A DNA stretch of 64,000 nt from JAPYWM01 sp964489015 (GTDB lineage Bacteria > Bacteroidota > Bacteroidia > SpSt-205): positions 62,001-126,000 of the forward strand of contig CAZAXD010000001.1 in NCBI GenBank assembly GCA_964489015.1. The letters run 5' to 3'. The notes under the pieces were generated by a model. That model searched no databases and had not been told where the DNA came from. It was given only the letters and a program-made list of their open reading frames with translations. This document shows positions 25,749-34,736 of this stretch, piece after piece. Each line of letters begins with the position of its first letter. Positions within the stretch are counted from its first letter, which is position 1. Both the position numbers and the translations under genes were made by a program.

Positions 25749-27399
25749 GCGCCAGCTTACTAGCCTAGTCTGGGTTACGATAGCCCTCCTCAGCGTTTTT
25801 TACGGCTTTGGCCTAGGGCACGTGCATTTATTTGATTGGGATGAGGTCAACTTCGCAGAATGCGCTCGAGAAATGCGTGCTACCGGCCAGTATCTCTATG
25901 CTCAAATAGGTTTTTTGCCTTTTTGGGAAAAGCCACCGCTATTTTTTGCCTTGCAGGCCCTTTCGATGGAGTGCTGGGGGGAGAATGAAGTAGGGGCGCG
26001 TTTCGTCAATGTCGTGGTCATGCTAGTCACCTTGGGGGTTCTATATGGGCTAGGGCGGCGGTGGCATTCCAGCGCTTTAGGCTGGCGATGGCTATTTTTT
26101 TACGGCACGGCCCTGCTGCCTTCCTTTTATGCGCGGAGTGGGCTGATTGATCCGCTATTCAATCTGTTTATGCTCTTAGCGGCGGTGAGCGGCTTGGCAG
26201 CCTTCGAGGGTAAGCGTCCTTGGATGGCGGCGGCGCTGAGCGGCCTGTGTATGAGCTTGGCCGTTCTGACGAAAGGTCCTGTCGGGGCAGGTCTACCCGC
26301 CTTAGCACTCATGACTTATGCTATCCTTCGGCGGGCCTGGCGGAGGCTGCTCCTACTAGGCCTAGGAAGCAGTTTAGCCGTTTTGTTGATAGTAGGGGGA
26401 TGGCTTCTGCTCCTGAGAGGCGGGGGACAAGCGCATTTGCTAGCCGACTTCTGGGCTTATCAATGGCGCTTGTTTTCGACAGCGGATGCCGGACACGGGG
26501 GGCCTTGGTATTACCACATCGTGGTGTGGGTTATTGGGCTATTTCCGGCGTCCGTATGGGCGATAGGTGGGCTTCGCCGCGTTTCTTTTGGAGCCTTGCC
26601 GGCTGGTGGGCAATTACTGCTTATCCTGAGCCTGTGGACGCTTGTGATCTTTTCGGTAGTCAAGACCAAGATTCTGCATTACTCTTCGCTAGGCTATTAT
26701 GGGGTGACGTATTGGGCGGCGGTTAGCTGGTCAGGGAGCCGGCGGGGACCTTGGGTGAGCGTGGGGCTTGGTCTGCTTGGGCTAGGACTGGTGACGACGG
26801 GGGCCGCGCTGCTTATGACCCGAGTAGACTGGCTAATGCGGTGGGTCTCTGACCCTTTTGCCCGAGCGGCGCTCGAAAGTCAGCCCGTCTCGTGGAGCGG
26901 TTGGGAAGGATGGCCTGGCCTTTTGCTTCTGGCTGGGATGGGCGGTTTGTTTCTCATTCGATGGCGGCCTAACCAGATGCTTCTACTCATGGGGCTTTTG
27001 ATGCAAGGCTGGGTGAGCGCCACCTTATGGGTATTTGCCCCGCGGGCTGAAGCGTACTCCCAAAGACCTCTAGTGGACTTCTGTAAGCTCGTAGCCCTAG
27101 AAGGTGGTGTGGTCTGGCCGCTGGGCTTCAAGAGTTATGTGCCCTACTTTTATGGACGGATGCAGCCGGCTTACTCCCCCCGCCCGTGGGGTAGTGTCAC
27201 CGCTTTTGAAGCGGCCCTACTAAACGGTGATGTGGGCCGTCCTGTGTATTTCGTAAGCCGAGTCGACCGGTACAAGCCTTTCTTAGACACACATGGCCTG
27301 CGTGTAGTAACTAAAGAGGGCGGCTACGTGCTTTTAGAGCGTCTACCTCGGGTGCAGCAGGTGCAGTGTGTACCTTTGCGCCGTGTTTCCGCTCGCTGA
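25741..27399 (+). CDS. ArnT-like (GT83/PMT superfamily) membrane glycosyltransferase
   Basis: A multi-spanning GT-C-fold glycosyltransferase that uses polyprenyl-phosphate sugars; about 11-12 membrane helices are visible in 552 residues. The first periplasmic loop has the family's acidic motif FDWDEVNFAECAREM (about residues 32-46) and the EKPPL motif (about residues 61-65). The acceptor (lipid A, protein or other) is unknown. The GTG start overlaps the asd stop by 8 bp. The last 29 bases carry the promoter box of the M16 gene and the last 17 its first codons. Confidence 0.83.
   Translation: MTKRQLTSLVWVTIALLSVFYGFGLGHVHLFDWDEVNFAECAREMRATGQYLYAQIGFLPFWEKPPLFFALQALSMECWGENEVGARFVNVVVMLVTLGVLYGLGRRWHSSALGWRWLFFYGTALLPSFYARSGLIDPLFNLFMLLAAVSGLAAFEGKRPWMAAALSGLCMSLAVLTKGPVGAGLPALALMTYAILRRAWRRLLLLGLGSSLAVLLIVGGWLLLLRGGGQAHLLADFWAYQWRLFSTADAGHGGPWYYHIVVWVIGLFPASVWAIGGLRRVSFGALPAGGQLLLILSLWTLVIFSVVKTKILHYSSLGYYGVTYWAAVSWSGSRRGPWVSVGLGLLGLGLVTTGAALLMTRVDWLMRWVSDPFARAALESQPVSWSGWEGWPGLLLLAGMGGLFLIRWRPNQMLLLMGLLMQGWVSATLWVFAPRAEAYSQRPLVDFCKLVALEGGVVWPLGFKSYVPYFYGRMQPAYSPRPWGSVTAFEAALLNGDVGRPVYFVSRVDRYKPFLDTHGLRVVTKEGGYVLLERLPRVQQVQCVPLRRVSAR
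27371..27378 (+). promoter_or_regulatory. Predicted -7 box (TACCTTTG) of the M16 peptidase gene
   Basis: The box lies inside the end of the glycosyltransferase gene and ends four bases before a GTG at 27383 that is in frame with the M16 peptidase. This spacing decides the M16 start. Confidence 0.55.
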
Positions 27400-28591
27400 A
27401 GGCATCTGGTATGCGCCGAGGCCAGGGGCCTCTTCCATTTATGTGCTTTTTTATGTGGACTGTGGGAGCCGGTGTGATCCCGAGCGGGCAGAGGGCCTCA
27501 CGCACTTTTTAGAGCATGTGCTCTTCAAGGGAGCCCATGGCTTAGGCGGGCGTACCCTCTTTGAACGGGTCGAGCGGTATGGCGGAGAACTCAACGCTTT
27601 CACAACCAAAGACAAATTAGCTTTAGAAGCCAAGGTCCCGCCGGAAGGGCTGCGTTCCGCGCTGGCCGTTCTGCGCTGGCTCTACGAAGAGGCGGCCTTA
27701 GCCCCTCATGCCATCGAAAAAGAGCGCCGGGTCATCCTCGAAGAGCTGGCCATGTACGAGGATATCCCAGAAGAGGCGCTCTTGGACCACTTTGAGGAGA
27801 TTATTTTTACAGCAGGTGGCCTTCGTCATCCGATCATTGGCTATCGAGAGACGCTGGAAACGATAGAAGCGGAGCAGCTGCAAACCTACTATCGGGCTAT
27901 TTTTCAGCGTAGTCGCTGGGTACTCCTGATAGGCGGGGGTTTGTCCTTTCGGGACGTGGAGCGGGCCCTCGCTCAAACCGGCTGGCTACACGTTGTACGG
28001 CCTCAAGTGCGCCTCTGGCAAGCTAATGAACAGGTCAGCGCCCCTCAAGTCAACGTTCAGCGTCGTAAGGTTCAGCAGGCCCATCTCGTACTAGGTGGCG
28101 TGGGACCCTCATCGTATGCGCCGGAAGGACAAGCCTTGCAGTTCATTCTGCAGGCCTTAGCGGGACCGCACTTCTCGAGTCGGCTCAATATGATCCTGCG
28201 CGAGCGGTACGGCTGGTGCTATACCTTGTACAGCTTTTGGCATGTTTATCCGGAGTGTAGCGTCTGGGGGATTTACGTTGGCTTAGCGGCTAGCGCTTAT
28301 GAGCGAGCCCTGGCGATCTTAGAGAAGGAACTAGACCGCTGGATTACCCAACCCTTGACTGAGCCCGAAGGGCGGCGCTGGAGGCAGCAGCTCATCGGCC
28401 GGCATCTCCTAAGCTGGGAGAACCTCATCTATCGTTTACAGGTACAGGGCCGGTGGCTGCTGGATCGGGATGCCACGTTTGATGTACAGGTTTGGGCCAA
28501 AAGTATGCGGGCCTTGTCGCCAGTCGTCATCCAAGCTACCGCAGCAGCCTGCTTGGTGTCTCGCTGGCAAGCCGCGCTCCTGCCTGAGTGA
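27383..28591 (+). CDS. M16-family zinc peptidase (pitrilysin/processing-peptidase type)
   Basis: A zinc protease of 402 residues with the inverted HxxEH motif HFLEH (H41, E44, H45) and the distal glutamate E121, 76 residues later as usual, in RVILEELAMYED. The first half is the active M16 domain and the second half the M16_C partner domain. No signal peptide is seen, so it is probably cytoplasmic. The GTG at 27383 is chosen because of the box four bases upstream and because residues 4-10 already match the family. It ends just before a sequence gap, so a downstream operon partner could be hidden. Confidence 0.88.
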   Translation: MFPLAEGIWYAPRPGASSIYVLFYVDCGSRCDPERAEGLTHFLEHVLFKGAHGLGGRTLFERVERYGGELNAFTTKDKLALEAKVPPEGLRSALAVLRWLYEEAALAPHAIEKERRVILEELAMYEDIPEEALLDHFEEIIFTAGGLRHPIIGYRETLETIEAEQLQTYYRAIFQRSRWVLLIGGGLSFRDVERALAQTGWLHVVRPQVRLWQANEQVSAPQVNVQRRKVQQAHLVLGGVGPSSYAPEGQALQFILQALAGPHFSSRLNMILRERYGWCYTLYSFWHVYPECSVWGIYVGLAASAYERALAILEKELDRWITQPLTEPEGRRWRQQLIGRHLLSWENLIYRLQVQGRWLLDRDATFDVQVWAKSMRALSPVVIQATAAACLVSRWQAALLPE

Positions 28592-28602
28592 GGGGGGATG
28601 TG

Positions 28603-28649
28603 NNNNNNNNNNNNNNNNNNNNNNNNNNNNNNNNNNNNNNNNNNNNNNN
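28603..28649. other. Assembly gap (47 N)
   Basis: A run of 47 undetermined bases between two converging genes. It is probably a scaffold join. The true length and content are unknown, and a terminator could lie here. Confidence 0.98.
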
Positions 28650-28683
28650 AGGCACCGCCGCCCGCAAAGGGATTATTCTCGGC

Positions 28684-29472
28684 TTAGAACCAGAATGTCA
28701 AATTGAAGCCGAGATTGCTGAGGCGTCCTTTGAGCTTTTCATGGGGTTTGATGTCGAACACCTTTACGCCATTACTGCCCGTGTACTCGAATTTGAGGTC
28801 TTTATTGAAGAAGTTGATAAGGCCGTGATTGTACGTAATGGCAAAGTCGATCGTGCCGATGCCTTCGAGTTCGATGTCTACCCCTGCTCCGGCGCTTGCT
28901 TGCGCTAGGAATGGGATGACGTAGCTGCCGCCCCGCGTTTTATCTTGATCGATAAAGTCAGCAGAAACGATGACGCGGTCAGATTGGGTCGTGCTGCCTA
29001 CTTTGATGTCGAGCTGACCACCTAGGAGCGCTTTCGCTCGGATGGGCGTAGAGCCTAGCGGATTCGTACGCATTTTGAGCCAGACTGGTAAATTAACTGC
29101 CGTGATGCGATAGGTGACCCTCGTGGCAGAGGCGAGGCCCGCGTCCTGTAATGTGAAGGTGGTATCTCCGCCGTTATTAGGCTTTTGGCCTACTAGGCCA
29201 TAACCGGGTTTGTATTCAACCTTGGCCCCATAACTGCCTACCCCAGCCCCCACTAAGAAAGCAACATTATCCGAAAATCCAAAGCTAAGCATGAGCCCGC
29301 CTCGAATCCCAAAGGCCCCGGACCCAGCCAGATTTCGGACGGTCCTACCGCTGGAGTCTACCGCAAAGAAACCCAGGGTAGGATCGACCCGGAGACCGAA
29401 TTTGACGCCTTCTTGGGCGTACAGCATAGCGCTCAGAGCGAAAGCCGCTACGATAAGCTGAAGCCTTTTCAT
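28684..29472 (-). CDS. Outer-membrane beta-barrel protein (PorT/OmpW-like)
   Basis: 262 residues with a clear signal peptide ending ALSAMLYAQ, followed by alternating amphipathic strands typical of an 8-10-stranded barrel and an aromatic C-terminus (NLTFWF) like the barrel end signal. It resembles the outer membrane beta-barrel group of Bacteroidota that includes PorT, but no specific function can be read. It lies 34 bases after the TonB receptor gene on the same strand but has its own promoter box. Confidence 0.75.
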   Translation of the reverse strand: MKRLQLIVAAFALSAMLYAQEGVKFGLRVDPTLGFFAVDSSGRTVRNLAGSGAFGIRGGLMLSFGFSDNVAFLVGAGVGSYGAKVEYKPGYGLVGQKPNNGGDTTFTLQDAGLASATRVTYRITAVNLPVWLKMRTNPLGSTPIRAKALLGGQLDIKVGSTTQSDRVIVSADFIDQDKTRGGSYVIPFLAQASAGAGVDIELEGIGTIDFAITYNHGLINFFNKDLKFEYTGSNGVKVFDIKPHEKLKGRLSNLGFNLTFWF

Positions 29473-29479
29473 ATCAGGG

Positions 29480-29487
29480 CAAAGGTA
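29480..29487 (-). promoter_or_regulatory. Predicted -7 box (TACCTTTG) of the barrel protein
   Basis: The minus-strand box ends seven bases before the ATG at 29472, in the 34-bp gap behind the TonB receptor stop. Confidence 0.55.
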
Positions 29488-29506
29488 TAGAATATTTCTG
29501 GATTAA

Positions 29507-31930
29507 TCATTTGTCGCCCTGCAGCCGCAGAACGCACTGGACAGCAAAAGCGCGCTGCTCATTAAGGGTACCGGGCAGGGTGCTGTAGATGCGATTGAAT
29601 GCATTAAACACGTGAAAGGTCCAGCGAGCCCGCCCTGTATCGTATGCCAGGATAAAATCCCAAACGGTGTATGGTTTCGAGGCGTAATCGCGGAAAAACT
29701 CATCTAGCCCCGCCAAGGTTCTGTTATTGAGGAGGCCTAGTACAAAAAATAGCTTGTCTACATTGGTGATAGGGCTGGCATAGCGAAAGTTAGCGGTCAA
29801 GCTAAACTTGCCATAGCCGATCTCCCCGACGGCTCGCACGATTTGCTTATTACGGTATTTGAGGGTGTAGGGAATGTCACGCATGACACTAAACGAGTCC
29901 GTGCCCGGCCTCGGAAGGTTGCTGGGATTGAAGTAAATAGACACAATGCGGGCAGCTGCGTCGGTGTTATTCATCGTGTCTAGCATCTTGGAGCCGTCTG
30001 GGTTGATAGGCTCGATCAGCGTAGCGCCCCCAGAGAGATTGAAGAAAAATTTTCCTTGCTCATAGCGTAGTCCCCACAATGGCTCGATTCCTTGAATGAA
30101 AGCCCTCGAGAGATTTATAGCTGAGAAGGGCAAACCAGGAAAGCCGTTTATAAATGCATCGATGTTGACTTGGAATTCTACCATGTCGCGAAACTCCATG
30201 CGAAAAGCGGAGATATCCACGAAGCCCCGAAGGGTTTGGCCGAATTGGAGGTATTGGCGTATACCGACTTCTGTGCTATAGCCTCGTTCGACCCTCACGA
30301 AGGGGTTAGGTAGGACGGTAATACCGCCGGCGCCCGTTGTGGTGAAACGTTCGGCCACGGAGGGGCTACGCAGCCCTTGCCCAAACGACAAGCGGATAAT
30401 GGTGGGTTTCCATGGTGTAAAGGTGAGCCCGCTGCGGAAAATCGGCTCATTGATGGTGACTAGGCGGACATATTGGGGGGCATCGCCCTTAACCACTGAG
30501 CCGGAGGCGATCTTCAGGGAAGTATCGCCTTCGATGCTTTCATACTGGTAACGGACCCCAGCGCTGAGGTGAAACTTCCAGAGGTCGATTTCGGCTTGAG
30601 CAAAGCCGGCAGCCTGCTGCCCGCGTGCACGACCGAAGACTTCCCTGGCATAGACCCGGTTTTCGGTGTAATTGGCTCCAACGATGACCTTGCCCCATCG
30701 TCCTAAGTTTTGGGTGTACTGGTAGTCGTAGTAATGCAGAGTAGCCCCCCCAGACTGAGGTGTACTAAGGTCGTTGATCGTCCGATAGGTGCGGCCTTGT
30801 AAAACATGGCGATTGCCCTTGGGGGTGAGATAAGAAATGTAGGGGTCGATCATATAGCGCTGTAAGAGTTGATAGGTCAGGAAGCCATCCCCTGGGAGGT
30901 TTGCTCGGGTGGGGAAGCTATCCCAGGCAATGTAGGTCGCGCTAGAATCGATATTCGCCTGCAGAGTTACACCGTACTGGAGCCCATCTAAGAAGGGCGC
31001 ATTTTGTCGGAGGCGAATCCAGGTTCGGCCTCGCCGCGAAAACCCCTCCTGCCGAAAGCCGGTATCGTTAATCAGGTCCAGAAGCATGGTCACTTCCCAA
31101 GTATTGATGCGCTGGGAATGCAAGATGTGGAAAGCGCTCGTGCTAGCACTAGAGCGGCCATCCCAGTCGCCTACCGGCGCCCGCGGGCGATCATAGACCT
31201 GATGCTGGAGGCGTACGACGGTGTGTGGCGCGAACCGTACATCGTCCGACACGACGTTGATGATCCCTCCCAGCGCCCCAGTACCATATAGTACAGAGGA
31301 TGCCCCCTTAATAATCTCGATTTGTTTGACGTTGTCGACCGGTATGAGGTCAAACTGGACACTAAGCCGATCGGGGCTCATCATGGGTAGCCCATCTAAG
31401 AGCAAGAGGACCCGGGACCCGGCCCCATAGGTATACCCACTACTACCGCGAATGCTAGGCTGGTCTTTATTCGTAGAAACGCCGGGCGTCTGTTCTAAGG
31501 CCTTTATGGGATCGATAGCAGCTAGATTTTGGATCTGACGAGGCCGCACAAAGTCTAAGGATACGGTCACCTGTTCGATGCGCTGCTCATACCGCGAAGC
31601 CGAAACGACCACATCCTGCAACTGCGTGTTTTTAGGGGTGACTAGCAGCTGGACTGTTATAACGTCTTTATCGGGGGGGATACGAAGGACATAGGCTTTC
31701 TCCTCGTAGCCTTCGTAACTAACGAGGAGTCGGACTGTATTGGCACGACCGACAGTTAGGCGAAACCGTCCTTCTGCGTCTGTGAGGGCGCCGGCCTCCC
31801 CATCATTAGCTGCCACCTTAGCGCCTATCAGGGGTTCCCGAGTGGCTTCGTCTAAGGTGGTGCCTTCGATGGTAACGGTCTGAGCCGACGAGAGGATGAT
31901 ACTGCTTAGGAGATATACATACTTCCTCAT
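29507..31930 (-). CDS. TonB-dependent receptor with N-terminal carboxypeptidase-regulatory-like domain
   Basis: An outer-membrane active-transport receptor of 807 residues. Signal peptide of about 16 residues ending SSAQ; a CarboxypepD_reg-like beta-sandwich at about residues 20-95 (GTTLDEATREPLIGAKV); a plug domain at about residues 120-235 with LLLLDGLPM and the GASSVLYGTGALGGIINV segment; then a 22-strand barrel. No SusD partner is adjacent, so it is more like siderophore, metal or cobalamin receptors than a glycan Sus system. The ligand is unknown. Energy would come from the ExbBD-TonB set at 1-2.7 kb. A weak AGAATTTG element lies 15 bases before the ATG. Confidence 0.92.
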   Translation of the reverse strand: MRKYVYLLSSIILSSAQTVTIEGTTLDEATREPLIGAKVAANDGEAGALTDAEGRFRLTVGRANTVRLLVSYEGYEEKAYVLRIPPDKDVITVQLLVTPKNTQLQDVVVSASRYEQRIEQVTVSLDFVRPRQIQNLAAIDPIKALEQTPGVSTNKDQPSIRGSSGYTYGAGSRVLLLLDGLPMMSPDRLSVQFDLIPVDNVKQIEIIKGASSVLYGTGALGGIINVVSDDVRFAPHTVVRLQHQVYDRPRAPVGDWDGRSSASTSAFHILHSQRINTWEVTMLLDLINDTGFRQEGFSRRGRTWIRLRQNAPFLDGLQYGVTLQANIDSSATYIAWDSFPTRANLPGDGFLTYQLLQRYMIDPYISYLTPKGNRHVLQGRTYRTINDLSTPQSGGATLHYYDYQYTQNLGRWGKVIVGANYTENRVYAREVFGRARGQQAAGFAQAEIDLWKFHLSAGVRYQYESIEGDTSLKIASGSVVKGDAPQYVRLVTINEPIFRSGLTFTPWKPTIIRLSFGQGLRSPSVAERFTTTGAGGITVLPNPFVRVERGYSTEVGIRQYLQFGQTLRGFVDISAFRMEFRDMVEFQVNIDAFINGFPGLPFSAINLSRAFIQGIEPLWGLRYEQGKFFFNLSGGATLIEPINPDGSKMLDTMNNTDAAARIVSIYFNPSNLPRPGTDSFSVMRDIPYTLKYRNKQIVRAVGEIGYGKFSLTANFRYASPITNVDKLFFVLGLLNNRTLAGLDEFFRDYASKPYTVWDFILAYDTGRARWTFHVFNAFNRIYSTLPGTLNEQRAFAVQCVLRLQGDK

Positions 31931-31973
31931 ATCGCGGCTAATCTACAAATTCTCCTTCGTAATATCGCAAGCC

Positions 31974-33371
31974 ATGGTTACCGTGCTAATCGTCGACGAT
32001 GAGCCGGCGGTAGTTCAGACCTTGCGCTTACAGCTAACGGATGTGGCTTTCGCAGCGCAGGCGGTGATAGAGGGGGCCTTGAGCGCTTCTGAGGCGCTGG
32101 ACCTGTTGGACCAACTCTCAGCGCCGCTGGCTGTCGTGATCGCCGATTATCTCATGCCGGGCATGCGCGGGGACGACCTGCTGATTGAGATTCATCAGCG
32201 GGTACCCCAGGCGCGGCTCATCCTGCTTACTGGTCAGGCCGAAGCGCATAATGTTGGTAAAATCGTCAATCAGGCCAAGCTCTTCCGCTACATAGCCAAG
32301 CCTTGGGATGTCCTCGATCTCCAACTCACCCTTCGGGAGGCTCTACAAGCCTATCAGCAGGAAAAACTCATACAGCGGCATGAGTATCTGCGTCATGTGT
32401 TATTGGAGTATTTACAGGCTATTTTACGTATCGAGCGCTTAGACGAGCTAGCCCGGTTTACCCAGCATTTTTTTAAAGAGAGATTAGACTTGCCCCTCGC
32501 ATCACCCCCCTGGAACGGTCCGCCGCCGGTAGTCCAGCCCAATCCCGATCCCCCTTTATCTGAGACGCTCGCTATCCTCACTCAAAACTACGTCTTGCGC
32601 GAAGCGCACCTGCGCCTTATAGAAGAGCTTGAGCGTTTGGTCGAACAGCGCACAGCCCATCTGGTCGAGCTCAACCAGGAGCTCTTAGCTTTACAATCTC
32701 AAAAGGAGGCTTGGGTGAAACGGGTTTCGCATGATCTACGGGGACCACTCAGCGGCTTGAAGCAACTAGCGCATCTCTTGCAAGGTTCGCAACTTTCTCA
32801 GGATAAGCTTCAAAAGTATGCCGCCATGCTAGAGCAAAGTCTATCTGAGCTTGAGCGTTATGTGCAAAACCTTTTGGATCTGACCCGCTTGTCGCAGCGG
32901 GATGTCGTTTTTGAAAAGGCACCCCTTAACTGGGAGTCGCTTGGTTGTCAGTTAGTTGGCCTTTTGCGACCCCAGGCAGAGGCCAAAGGCGTTTCGCTAT
33001 ATTTAGATGCACCTGCCAGCCAGGGGTGGGGTGATCCTGTTTATTTGACGCAGGCCCTTTTTAATTTGCTTTCCAATGCCATTAAGTATACACCTTCGGG
33101 TAAAGCCGTCAGGCTACGCATAACGTCTTACCCTGATCATGATGAGCTAGTAGTCACGGATGAGGGGATAGGGATGACGCCGGAGGAGCTTGAGCGATTG
33201 TGGACGCCGCATAAGCAGCGGATTCGGCCGGGGACCGCTGGCGAAAAGGGGACCGGCTTAGGCCTTCCCATCGTGAAGGCCATCATTGAAGGGCATGGCG
33301 GCCGGATTGCAGTAGAGTCGACCCCCAGTCGAGGTACAACTTTTCGCCTCTATCTGCCCAAAAACGGCTAA
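31974..33371 (+). CDS. Hybrid receiver-histidine kinase (receiver domain first)
   Basis: A 465-residue soluble signalling protein. The N-terminal receiver domain (about residues 3-125) has VDDE acidic residues, phospho-acceptor D58 (IADYLMPGMRG), T86 and K109. A helical linker with a predicted coiled coil (about residues 205-245) follows. The HisKA domain has phospho-His H253 (VSHDLRGPL), and the HATPase domain has NLLSNAIKY, DEGIGM and GTGLGLPIV. No membrane segment or sensor domain is present, so the input is probably phosphotransfer to the receiver. The ATG at 31974 is the start of the receiver fold. It diverges from the TonB receptor with 43 bp between the starts. Confidence 0.9.
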   Translation: MVTVLIVDDEPAVVQTLRLQLTDVAFAAQAVIEGALSASEALDLLDQLSAPLAVVIADYLMPGMRGDDLLIEIHQRVPQARLILLTGQAEAHNVGKIVNQAKLFRYIAKPWDVLDLQLTLREALQAYQQEKLIQRHEYLRHVLLEYLQAILRIERLDELARFTQHFFKERLDLPLASPPWNGPPPVVQPNPDPPLSETLAILTQNYVLREAHLRLIEELERLVEQRTAHLVELNQELLALQSQKEAWVKRVSHDLRGPLSGLKQLAHLLQGSQLSQDKLQKYAAMLEQSLSELERYVQNLLDLTRLSQRDVVFEKAPLNWESLGCQLVGLLRPQAEAKGVSLYLDAPASQGWGDPVYLTQALFNLLSNAIKYTPSGKAVRLRITSYPDHDELVVTDEGIGMTPEELERLWTPHKQRIRPGTAGEKGTGLGLPIVKAIIEGHGGRIAVESTPSRGTTFRLYLPKNG

Positions 33372-33376
33372 GTTTG
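33369..33376 (+). promoter_or_regulatory. Predicted -7 box (TAAGTTTG) of the epimerase, embedded in the kinase stop
   Basis: The box begins on the TAA stop codon of the hybrid kinase (33369-33371) and ends four bases before the epimerase ATG at 33381. Confidence 0.55.
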
Positions 33377-33380
33377 GCCG

Positions 33381-34319
33381 ATGCGCATCTTAGTAACGGG
33401 CGGTGCGGGCTTTATTGGCTCCCATCTGGTGGAAGCGCTTATACCGTACTACGACGTGGTCGTCTTAGACAATCTGTCCACGGGTAAGCGGGAAAACCTT
33501 CCGCCTTCCATTCCGCTTTATGAGTTGGATCTACGAGATCAGGCGGGTTTAGAGAGGTTTCTGGCCCAAGAGCGCTTTGATGTGATATGTCACTTAGCCG
33601 CGCAGGTGGATGTGCGTACGTCCGTAGACAAGCCTAGTCTTGATGCCGAGGTGAATATCTTGGGGACTCTGCATTTGCTATCTGCCCTGCGAGCGCAGCG
33701 GCCATGGGTCATTTTTGCGTCGACGGGCGGGGCCATTTATGGGGAGAGGGCTGATTTGCCGATTAGCGAGTCGACCTGGCCTCAGCCGGAGGCGCCTTAT
33801 GGCATCGCCAAGTTGGCTGGGGAGCTTTACGGTTCTCGCCTCATGTCGTTGTACGGTGGTGCCTGGACGACCCTGCGCTTAGCTAATGTGTACGGTCCTC
33901 GTCAAAATCCATTTGGCGAAGCAGGGGTGGTGGCCATCTTTGCTTACCGCATGCTAGCGGGGCAGGTGCCGGCGATTTATGGGGATGGGCAGCAAACGCG
34001 AGACTTTGTTTACGTGGGTGATGTGGTCCGTGCCTTTTTAGCCGTACTTAGCCGACCCGAGCAGACTAAGGGGGAAACCTTCAATGTCGGCACCGGTGTG
34101 GAGACGAGTGTCCTGATGCTGTATCACCACTTGGCACGTCTGACGGGCTTTTCTCAGCCGCCGCGGCACTTGCCGCCTAAGCCGGGCGAACTCCGCCGCA
34201 ATGCCCTCCAGGTCCAGAAGCTGGCCCGATACACCGGCTGGCAGCCGCAGGTCTCCCTTGCCGAAGGTCTCGCTCGGACCGTTCAAGCCTTCAAGACCCT
34301 GACTCAATCCCAACCCTGA
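33381..34319 (+). CDS. NAD-dependent nucleotide-sugar epimerase/dehydratase (GalE-like)
   Basis: An extended SDR of 312 residues acting on a nucleotide sugar. The NAD-binding GGAGFIGSH is at about residues 7-15 and the acidic D30 follows strand 2. The active site has S114/T115 (FASTGGAIYG) and Y140-x3-K144 (PYGIAK). The C-terminal substrate domain contains YGDGQQTRDFVYVGD. UDP-glucose/UDP-GlcNAc 4-epimerase is the nearest recognisable type, but specificity cannot be told. Its product could feed surface polysaccharide synthesis. Confidence 0.86.
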   Translation: MRILVTGGAGFIGSHLVEALIPYYDVVVLDNLSTGKRENLPPSIPLYELDLRDQAGLERFLAQERFDVICHLAAQVDVRTSVDKPSLDAEVNILGTLHLLSALRAQRPWVIFASTGGAIYGERADLPISESTWPQPEAPYGIAKLAGELYGSRLMSLYGGAWTTLRLANVYGPRQNPFGEAGVVAIFAYRMLAGQVPAIYGDGQQTRDFVYVGDVVRAFLAVLSRPEQTKGETFNVGTGVETSVLMLYHHLARLTGFSQPPRHLPPKPGELRRNALQVQKLARYTGWQPQVSLAEGLARTVQAFKTLTQSQP

Positions 34320-34352
34320 TCAGCTATTTCCGAAGCTCTGGTAAGGTTTTTG

Positions 34353-34360
34353 TTCCTTTG
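34353..34360 (+). promoter_or_regulatory. Possible -7 box (TTCCTTTG) of the DUF4476 gene
   Basis: One mismatch to TAnnTTTG. It ends seven bases before a GTG at 34368 that starts a signal peptide. Weaker than the other boxes. Confidence 0.35.
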
Positions 34361-34367
34361 TAGAGAA

Positions 34368-34736
34368 GTGCGGCTGGTGTGGATGATTGGGCTCTGGGCT
34401 GGAGCCCTCCTGTGGGCGCAAGGGTGTCGGGTAGCCACGCTGTCCGATATTCAGCTCAATTACATTCGCTTGGAGGTTAGCTCTATGAGCGTGGAAACGG
34501 CTCGACTTGAGCGTATCCGCAGCGTCATTCAAGAAAACTGCCTTTCCCTTCAGCAGCTCAAGGACCTTCTCTGGACCTTAGAGCAGGAAAGTGCCCGCTT
34601 GGAGGTGATTAAGTTTGGGATTGAGCACGTGTACAATCCGCAAAACCTTGAAGAGGCGTTATCAGAGCTTTTTGTAACGGAAAGCGGGAGGCAGACTTTT
34701 CGGCGCTGGCTTAGCAAGTATCAGCGGCGGCCTTAG
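34368..34736 (+). CDS. Secreted DUF4476-like protein
   Basis: A short exported protein of 122 residues. The N-terminus (residues 1-20) is a hydrophobic signal ending LLWAQG. The rest is helical and matches the pattern of DUF4476, a Bacteroidota domain of unknown function: QENCLSLQQLKDLLWTLEQ followed by a second helix pair and an LFVTESGRQTFRRWL end. The GTG at 34368 is chosen from the signal peptide and the weak box upstream. The stop codons of this gene and the convergent porU overlap by 4 bp. Confidence 0.65.
   Translation: MRLVWMIGLWAGALLWAQGCRVATLSDIQLNYIRLEVSSMSVETARLERIRSVIQENCLSLQQLKDLLWTLEQESARLEVIKFGIEHVYNPQNLEEALSELFVTESGRQTFRRWLSKYQRRP

Noticed and set aside
26220..26726. A 168-codon open frame inside the glycosyltransferase gene
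   Set aside because: It lies in another frame of a clear membrane protein gene and shows no domain or start signal; a shadow of GC-rich coding.
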